Source: Halocafeteria seosinensis (lineage: Eukaryota > Sar > Bigyra > Bicosoecida). From it: DNA of 64,000 bases. The position numbers and the translations under genes are program-made. Positions 56,628-64,000 of this stretch are shown here, piece by piece. The DNA is taken from contig LVLI01000198.1 in assembly GCA_001687465.1 (NCBI GenBank), positions 1 to 64,000 on the forward strand, written 5' to 3'. The notes beneath the pieces are model-generated. The model worked only from the letters and a program-made list of their open reading frames with translations. It did no database searches and had not been told where the DNA came from. Each line of letters opens with the position of its first letter. Position 1 is the stretch's first letter.

Positions 56628-58774
56628 TTATTGACCGCTATATAAGGGCCCAGGGAAATTCTTCCCACGAATCTTATTGGGGATTTCCTCTATACTGAGA
56701 CCACGTACCGCCCATAGACGATCAATCCGCTCGTCCCGACTTCCACCACATTTCAATCCTCGATTGTACAACTCGGATTTGAGTTGTTCCAAATGAAGTT
56801 CCTGTAGCTCTGATCGGGACTTTACAGTTTCAAGTCGTGCCGGTAACTGAGGCGGCGGCAACTCGTTATTGCCGTTGGATCCATTGGCAGTACGAGGGGT
56901 GTCTGTTCCATTAGACGAAAGTGCTGTATCACTGGAGGATTCTACTTTGGCACGAGATTCCGAACATTCAGTTGAGGTGCTCGCTTGGTTGTATTCCCCG
57001 TCACGACCTTCATTATTAGGTTTACTGTCTTGATTTACTTTTTGTACCTTAACACGGGGTTTTTTCGACGACGGTGAAACAGCCGCTGCAACTGAGCTTG
57101 TCGTTTGTACCGTAGCGGCCAGAGGTTGATATCCCTCAGCACTTGGCGCATAGCTGAAACCAGCACTAGCAGCGCCTATTTCAGAGGCAATACCCAGGTT
57201 AACTTCCACCGCCTCTTCTTCCTCCACAGACACAGCTGCCAGGACTCCGTTGTCGATTCGCTGCGCCAATCCATCAAAGGCTACGCCAAGGTTCTCACCA
57301 TTTAATGAGAACCAGACTGTACCATCATGCAAGTCTATACCACAGCCCACTACGTCCCCTTTTTCCCACCCCTTTCCATACTTTGAGCTTTCAACATTCC
57401 ATTTCAACTGCCGCGCGCCATCAAACCCCCAACTATGTTCGTCATCTCCGACCCCATCTCCGTCCGCAGTTGAGGCAGCGAAACTGGTGTCGATCCAGCC
57501 AACCTGCACCACCCCGTCGGTGAGCAACTTCACTTCAAAATACCATTTACAAGCATCTCCGTCTTTCGGCGGAAAAGGAGCAACATGATAGAGTGAAAAT
57601 GCGGTAGCAAACGTGGATGTCCCAGTTACCCTTGCCTTGAGAGGGGTTGAAGAATCAACTTCAGTAAAAGCATTTTGCACGCTTGCATCGTCAGAATCAA
57701 ACAGTCCGAGCAGTTTTACCGGTGATCCATGCGGTTCAGTCGAAGGAGGTTCAGAGCTGCGGAGTCGTTTCTCTGGCAGGTTCGTCGTTTTCGCAGATGA
57801 CGCTTTATTTTTCAGACCAGCGGTTACAGCATCTGCCATAGCGTCGGCCCGGGAGGAAGGCGCGTGGTAGTTGATATACTGAGTTCGCCTTTCATTCTTG
57901 GCCATCTCTTCCTTCTGCTTCTCTTCCTCCTCTTTTTGGCGTTTCTCCTCGACAATACGTTCTCTTCGCGACACAGCTTGCGCACGTCGGCGAAGCTGTT
58001 TCGGCGTAAGCCCATCCGACCACGACGGAACTGGCAGGAACCAGCCTGGAATACCAGCAGTTCCTGCGGGCTCCTGGTACGCATCTTTCAACCGAGCTCT
58101 CCTCTCTCTTTCCTCTTCGCTCACCCACGTTCGAAGCCGGATTTGGTCATTTACGTGTCGTAAGCGACGGCCACTAAGATCACGGCACGCCCCATAATTG
58201 GGTAACTGGGCGCCTCGTCCAGCTTGTTTCCCCGCAGCTCGTAAGTTGGCTCCAAATCTGCACTAAACTCGCTCAATGAAGTAACACGCAAACACAAGCA
58301 GTCTACATGAAATAGCGTACCCTCCTTTACCACCTTTCAACCCCCCACAAATCTGTAGCCGGAAGACCCCATGGTCTTCATGGCTCAATAAGGACTGCGT
58401 TTCCGTCAGCAAACGCGTTCCCTGCCACAACTTGCATTGTATAGTCTCGGGTAGGCCCGTTAGGTGCTGCACAAGATCAGCCGAAATCGTGTATCAACTG
58501 CATATACGTGTGAATGCGCCGCCAGAACGTACTTTAACATGGGATAAGAGCTGCTGGACTGTGGAACAGCCCTTGTTTCTGCCAAGCACAGAGTATATAC
58601 ACTTCGTATAGATGTTTTATAGGCTATACACGAGGTAAAGACGTACGTATTCGGCCTGAAAAGCTGGTCTCGTGGTACCAACAGGCACTGAGAAAGACCC
58701 CCAGGTTGTTGTTGGTGCCGATGGAGAAATGACGGAGGAATGCCGGAGACATTCACTTGTATATATGACTCCAT
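56628..58774 (-). CDS. SDE2: SDE2-like protein with added SPRY domain and C-terminal SAP domain
   Basis: Four exons (58774-58647, 58578-58533, 58466-58321, 58257-56628; introns 68, 66, 63 nt) give 649 aa. The N-terminal ubiquitin-like fold (TVQQLLSHVKHLTGLPE...) ends in CGGLKGGKGGFGANLRAAG, which contains the GG-KGG processing site of SDE2. NYGACRDLSGRRLRHVNDQI follows, the diagnostic SDE2 segment. Then come a charged helix, a SPRY domain (about residues 290-420: DACKWYFEVKLLTDGVVQVG, HSWGFDGARQ, DGTVWFSLNGENLG) and a SAP domain (LEQLKSELYNRGLKCGGSRDERIDRLW). SDE2 is cleaved by deubiquitinases, and the C-terminal part then works in splicing and replication-stress control. SPRY is not part of the human or fission-yeast protein as I know it. 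Confidence 0.88.
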
Positions 58775-58988
58775 TTTTATCTTGCACCTTGTATTGGTTT
58801 GCTTAATTCTGATAAAGCGATCAAACAGTGGAGCAAACAATACCAATGATGATATGTAACGACTATAATCATTAAGTTGCCGGTGTTCTATTGTCTGCTA
58901 GCACTTTAGTCAGTAGAAGCATAAAATTGAAAACTGAACCACCTCTATCATCTAGTTTATCGGTATTCCATCCATTGCCAAATCTACA

Positions 58989-60083
58989 CTATTTCTTTAG
59001 ATGGCACGTTTCAAACAATTTCGCTGTAACAGCATATGGATCGATATTGGAGGCAGGACGGCGGTCCTCAAAGTACCCTTTGCCGTCAGTTTCGGTGAAG
59101 CGGGGAATACGCACCGAAGCTCCTCGATCAGCAACACCATAAGTAAACTTATCCATACTAGCTGTTTCGTGTTTACCCGTCAACCGACGCTCGTTGCCGG
59201 GTCCGTAAATGTGGATATGCTCTTCGTGCGCCTGTGACAATTTCTTGACGGCTTCCATAATAACGTCAAATCCTCCATCTTCTCGCATCGGACGAGTACT
59301 AAAGTTAACGTGGCAACCAGCTCCATTCCAATCTCCTTTGACAGGTTTGGGGTCAAAACTGACTATGACTCCGAAGTCTTCGGCAACACGCATCAAAATG
59401 TATCTAGCTAATATAAGTTGATCACCGCTGTCAATTCCTTCACTAGGTCCTACTTGAAATTCCCATTGGCCTGCCATCACCTCCGCATTGACCCCACTTA
59501 TTTGGATACCCGCGTACAGGCACGCTTTGTAATGGGCCTCGACAACGGGCCTGCCGAAAGCACACTCAGTACCTGCGCCGCAGTAGTACGGACCTTGGGG
59601 TCCCGGAAACCCACCTCTAGGCCAACCAAGTGGTGTCCTCCCATCATCCTCAAATAGCGTATACTCTTGCTCCAATCCATACCAAGGTGCAGCAGCAAGA
59701 TCCTTTTCAAAGACTTTCTTGGCTTCCTCCCGGGTGTTATTCTCAATAGGAGTCATACTGGGCTTCAAACACTCGCAGAGCACAATGATATTCGGTGCCC
59801 CTCGGAACGGATCTTTGACTATCTTGACTGGTCGAAGTATAACTTCAGAATCATTGCCAGATGCTTGCCCCGTTGAGGAGCCATCAAAGTTCCATAGGGG
59901 TAAATCCTCCGGTTTTTGGGGAGAGAAGCCCAGCGTCCGGGTTTTACTTCTCAAGTCCATGCCCGTTCCCCCTATCCATACATATTCAGCAAGCACACTA
60001 TCACCCTGTCATCACGATGGCAACACGAGCGACAGAGGGATTCTATTAAACTCTTCGAATACAGCGCCAATGGACTTCTCCAT
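58989..60083 (-). CDS. Glutamine synthetase type II with a 21-nt intron
   Basis: Two exons, 60083-60027 and 60005-58989, give 357 aa, the standard GSII length. The enzyme makes glutamine from glutamate, ammonia and ATP. The start [32 protein letters not shown] aligns with eukaryotic GS N-termini (ERFLALP..GDKVQAEYVWI) only if 60026-60006 is spliced out, because TGA lies within it. Active-site motifs are intact: [95 protein letters not shown]. The C-terminus ETCHLKK is short. No clear organelle leader, so probably cytosolic. Confidence 0.95.
60006..60026 (-). other. Candidate 21-nt intron
   Basis: On the minus strand GTGTTGCCATCGTGATGACAG lies between the CTC and GGT codons of glutamine synthetase. 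It begins GT, ends CAG and contains two in-frame TGA codons. Removing it restores a family-typical N-terminus at the right distance. Without it the protein would have no ATG before the core. Confidence 0.72.
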
Positions 60084-61337
60084 TGTGGCTATTTAAAGCC
60101 AGAACGTACCTGTTCCAGGCCCATATAGGCCCGATACACTGTTGAGTTCAACACTTTGGACGCCATTTGTTACGTCTGCAAGCACTCCATACACGAGTAG
60201 CATGGGTACAATCGAAAGATAAATGTATACTACGACAAAATATAAGCTCAAATCAAACGAAAACATCGCATTCGGAAACAAAACGTCAATAAACGTCGGT
60301 AGGCGTCACCCGGCTAAATGAGATCCAGCGCCCTTTACTTACAGTATCTGCAATGACTAAAATGGTGTACCTACACAACCACATAAGCTAGACAATATTC
60401 TAGTAACAATTTTCACAGGGAGGTTGTTGTCAAACCAACCCACTGGACCCTACACGAAATACCGTCGTTTATAGAACTTGAGTAACGCTTGAAGTTGATT
60501 GCATTTCGAACTTCCAAGACAGTAACTTCCCGTAAAAGTTTGGTACGCTAAAACAGGTAGCCTCACAGTCGCGAAAACTGCGACAGCGCCTTGGTTATTA
60601 CATTGCGCATGAGGCCTTGGTGTAGCTCCAAGCTGGCCGTCGGACTGCGAACTCATCTGTCGCAACAGCATTTGAGCCCGAGAGCCCGTCCTGTTCTGTT
60701 CGACAACCACTGACCAGTGCTCACAGACTGCTGAAGGATCCAATTCGATTCCTTACGCCACGCAAATACAACGATTGGATTCTAGAGAAATGGTAAAGAG
60801 TTTACAACAACGCAATTGCATTGTACAGTTCGTTGTGCTATAGATGTATGGTATGAGTTTGACGTTGTCTGGGCTAACATGTTTGTAGGGGTTAAGTGTT
60901 TGAAACTTCTAGGTACAAAAATACCGTAGTACTACGAGTGCGTTTCTTCTTAGATTAGCAACTAGGCTCACAAGACGCCAATTTAAAGCTTAGCTTCCGC
61001 TTTTTTCCCCCTGTCTGGGTATAATATCATTTCTGGGTGCCACTCCTCGTTGGAATCTCAAAGTGACCACTGGACTACGGAGCAATCATTTCGTCTACCC
61101 CTTTAGCCACCAGCTGCTGCGGTTCATACGTTAGCCAAACCAAAACCAAATGGTTTATTGTTCTCCCCAAAAGGATGCAGCTTTCGCATTTTATCTAGCG
61201 TGCTCTCTTGCCGTCCTCTTTACCCCTCAATAGAGGGAGCAGAACCTGGAAGTGAAGCCCATAATAGATATTTCTCAGGTTGAAGTTATTAGGAATTTTC
61301 TTCCATTTCTCCTTATACACTATTTAAGAGGGATATA
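60084..61337. other. Gene-free stretch of about 1.25 kb
   Basis: Divergent intergenic region between glutamine synthetase and the membrane-protein gene. The 97-codon minus frame at 60450-60743 has no ATG start and no features. No RNA gene seen. Confidence 0.5.
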
Positions 61338-64000
61338 ATGAGTGATACGGCCCAGCAGGACGTGTCAACTGGATGCTCTGAAGCCCAAAGGAGTGAAGCA
61401 CGCGGGGCCCGGCCTAATAGCTTCATGAGGCCGAACAGAGAGACGAATAATGGAACTTCGTTTTCGCATACGGTCTTCAGACTGCTTCCTTTGTCCATAA
61501 TTCTCGGACTCGTGGCCATTGGTGTGTATTTTCGATTTCAGGTAAGCTTTCTAGTTGAGCACGGCATGCAATCGCGTAGTCGCTGCTTGATACTATCCTC
61601 GAGGTGGCCCTGCAGCTAGCTTCGTGGACGGGACGACAAGTTAAAATCTTACTATATGGCGTATGGACTTCTCCTGTCCCAGAAGAACGCGGAGAAGATG
61701 CGTAAGTGCAGCTTTTTAATCCATTAAATCAATCTTTTGACGCTCTGGTACGGTGGCCATCTTCGGTGGCGTTGCAGCAACTTCTGGGTGGGCATCGTCG
61801 CGACATTATTTTGCGATGCATTACTCATACAGCTGATGGAGCACGTCCTTCAAGACAAAATGTGGAAAATGATCACAAGGGTGGTTTTCATGGCCGACGA
61901 AGGAGCACAATTTGAGGTGGTGCAGAGACTCCTTAAGAAGACCCTCCATGGAAAGTTGCTAATCTTCTTGACGAAACAGTTGACGATGTTGCTTTTATGG
62001 TTTTTCACTCCACCTGTTACTTTTGGACATGACGTTAATTCAATGCTTTACGGGCTCTTTATGGACCCAAGCCAGTCAGTATGGCAAAACGAAAGTGGCG
62101 TGGTTCTCCCAGAACCGGACAACTACCGTCATACCCGACTGCTACTCGATCGCAAGCTTGCTCTTCTGGTATATGTCGCGGCTGCATGTTACTGGTGGGC
62201 ATGTCAGTCTGGTTTGTTGTCGTTCCATGCGTCATCTGCAAGACAGAGCTCTCTTGAACACTCGCTCGATCGAGGCAACTTCAAATACCTTACACCTCTG
62301 ACGGCGTACGTACGGAACCGCAAGAGTATGGCCCTATTGCTGATGTCCTTCTGCCTAGCTGGCATGCGCATTTACGAGCCTTTAGCAGCAACAGGAGTTG
62401 ACGTTATTTCGTTCTTCTGGCTTCTAATTTCAAAATATCCCCTGGTAGCCCTGGTGTTTGGCATGGCGTGTGTCATTCCATCCATGTTATTGGGTGGCTG
62501 GTTGCAGAGATCATGGGGCACGAACTTTGGAAGCCTAATGTGCCTCACTGCCCTTCATGTGTTTTTTCTCCTGTATAGTTTACAGGTAGGGAAGGTGCTT
62601 GGGCTGGAGATTTATACGGATAGTCTCCGAGCAAACGCGGAGGCTGATCCTGTGCTGGACTTATCACCGAGCACTAGAGACGCATTTCAGCCGAACATGC
62701 TTGAATCGCTATGGATAAATCCTTCGAACTATAATGCGCAACGACTCGCTAGTTTGAGTCGAATAAACTACTCTTCCTCACTGAGCAGTTGCGAGGCGAC
62801 TCTGGACGCTTCGAGGGGTATCTGCAATATAGTAATATCCTCTAACGCTGCCGCTGCCCTCTTCCACCCGCATTACCACGCTACGGAGATGCCTTCCAGG
62901 TTACTACAGCTAAACCTCAGTATTATGTTTTACTTGCTTTCGCGCGCATTGGTGGTTTTTGGAGTGCTGTACCTGTGCGCCACAGCACTTCACGCTTTCT
63001 ACACGATTTACGTAGCAAGTCCTCTTTTGCGATGTAGTTGGAACATGAAGGATGCGAAGTTAAAAATTGAAGGTGGAGGGGATGGCTCTGAGTCGTTATA
63101 CAAGTTTCGTGACGCAGTTTATGAAGCAGTGGAAGGCTCTTCTTCAAAGCAATTCTCCGATGAGTATAGCGAGGAAACCGGTGCCGCCGAAAATACTGAC
63201 ACGGAGGAGGGCCGATCGGAAGAGCAAGATTCCAAGTGGTGGAGTTGGGAAACTCTGTCTGGTGCTATGAAGAAGGTCTCATCCTGGGTAAAACCTGAGC
63301 TCTTGTCTTGGTGGCATGACTTTTATCTCATAAGGGAGACAACTCAGGATATCATCAGGCAAGATACCAAAATCAGCACGTCATTTTCGTTCGATATTCC
63401 GGTGGAGAACCCAACAGGTCGGAAACTGCGGATTCCAGACGCAGAATTCGAACTAAACGTTGTTCCGGATGCTGTGTCCTTGTCACAGCTTTACGGGAAT
63501 GCTCACGAAGAGAATATCTCGAGACGCAGGGACCACGATCCTTCTGCAAGGAGAAGTGCAATGGGAGCTATTCGAATGAGGACACAAAATACGCGGGTTG
63601 ATTCTCCGTCATGGAGCCTCTTGACATCTCATGCTCCAAGTGTAGTATCCGCTGGCGTAAAGTCCGTATTTCGATTGCTGACCAGTGTAGGCTGTGATAT
63701 TTTGACATGTGTCGGGATAGCACTTCCCGGACCCTTAATGCAGCTGTTATTATGGACATCTGCAAAAGATCCAAACTTGGTATGGTGTCTCCCTTTCCCT
63801 GCAACGAAGACCCTCGGGACGATTTCTATGGATGCAGTGGAAGTTGACCCTGGCTCTCATGTCGTTCATGGCACAGCAAAGGTGACAGTGGTAAGTACTT
63901 ATTGCAAGAAGAGGTTCTTTTTTTTCTTATTTTCGACTGACATTCACTACTGCAGAATGTCGGGTCTGTCTTGCTGTCTTTGAGTCAGCATTTTAAAAAT
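61338..64000 (+). CDS. Large multi-pass membrane protein, 3' incomplete
   Basis: Exons 61338-61541, 61616-61701, 61778-63890 and 63956 to the window end; introns 74, 76 and 65 nt, all in phase. At least 816 aa are in the window. Hydrophobic segments begin in exon 1 (LLPLSIILGLVAIGVYF) and continue: NFWVGIVATLFCDALLIQL, FLTKQLTMLLLWFF, LALLVYVAAACYWWAC, SMALLLMSFCLAGM, VISFFWLLISKYPLVALVFG, and LSIMFYLLSRALVVFGVLYL. A long acidic cytosolic-type region then follows, with a Trp-rich stretch (SKWWSWETLSGAMKKVSSW). I recognise no family. The protein continues beyond the window. Confidence 0.75.

Noticed and set aside
60450-60743. 97-codon minus-strand ORF
   Set aside because: No ATG start, no domain, and it lies in a divergent intergenic region.

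Overview
This window is nuclear DNA from a compact genome of a flagellated microbial eukaryote. The lineage cannot be fixed from the sequence alone. Most protein genes are split by short GT-AG introns, mostly about 57-105 nt, with a few longer ones up to 377 nt. The donors are usually GTACGT or GTAAGT, and there is no conserved fungal-type branch site. The standard code fits every recognisable protein. Mitochondrial complex II subunits, carnitine acyltransferase, a mitochondrial carrier, NAF1, SDE2, a UEV and a FAN-type BEACH protein mark it as eukaryotic. A CCDC112-like protein and an LRR/IQ protein suggest basal bodies or cilia. A class II DAHP synthase and glutamine synthetase II suggest a free-living protist or alga-like metabolism. 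Stramenopile-like is a guess.

Layout. 0-4.5 kb is an accessory patch: two genes with PD-(D/E)XK-like nuclease signatures plus a duplicated promoter-and-leader segment. 4.7-9.2 kb is a FAN/NSMAF-like GRAM-BEACH-WD40 gene. 10.0-18.4 kb holds two glutaminase modules separated by a GC-rich insert of about 4.4 kb that carries unrecognised, partly frameshifted, possibly viral ORFs. The flanks of the insert share 7 nt and would rejoin in frame, which suggests one original two-headed glutaminase-ankyrin gene. 19-33 kb holds a carnitine acyltransferase, CCDC112-like, SDHB, an amino-acid transporter, NAF1, a UEV, SDHC and SDHD. SDHC and SDHD are head to head around a 16-nt palindrome. 33.5-46.3 kb holds class II DAHP synthase, an unknown protein, a 1657-aa LRR/IQ protein, an SLC25 carrier and tandem acylphosphatases. 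47-52.7 kb holds two long coiled-coil genes. 53-60 kb holds a two-domain Golgi-type glycosyltransferase, an SDE2 protein with an added SPRY domain, and glutamine synthetase. 61.3 kb to the end is a large multi-pass membrane protein that runs off the window.

Three observations stand out. (1) Three unrelated genes each need removal of a GT...AG segment of only 19, 20 or 21 nt to keep the reading frame, so ultra-short introns appear to coexist with ordinary ones. (2) The two glutaminase modules have lost opposite halves of the catalytic SxxK pair: the first has A-x-x-K, the second S-x-x-Q. (3) Genes for three of the four complex II subunits lie within about 9 kb. No rRNA, tRNA or CRISPR array was found.
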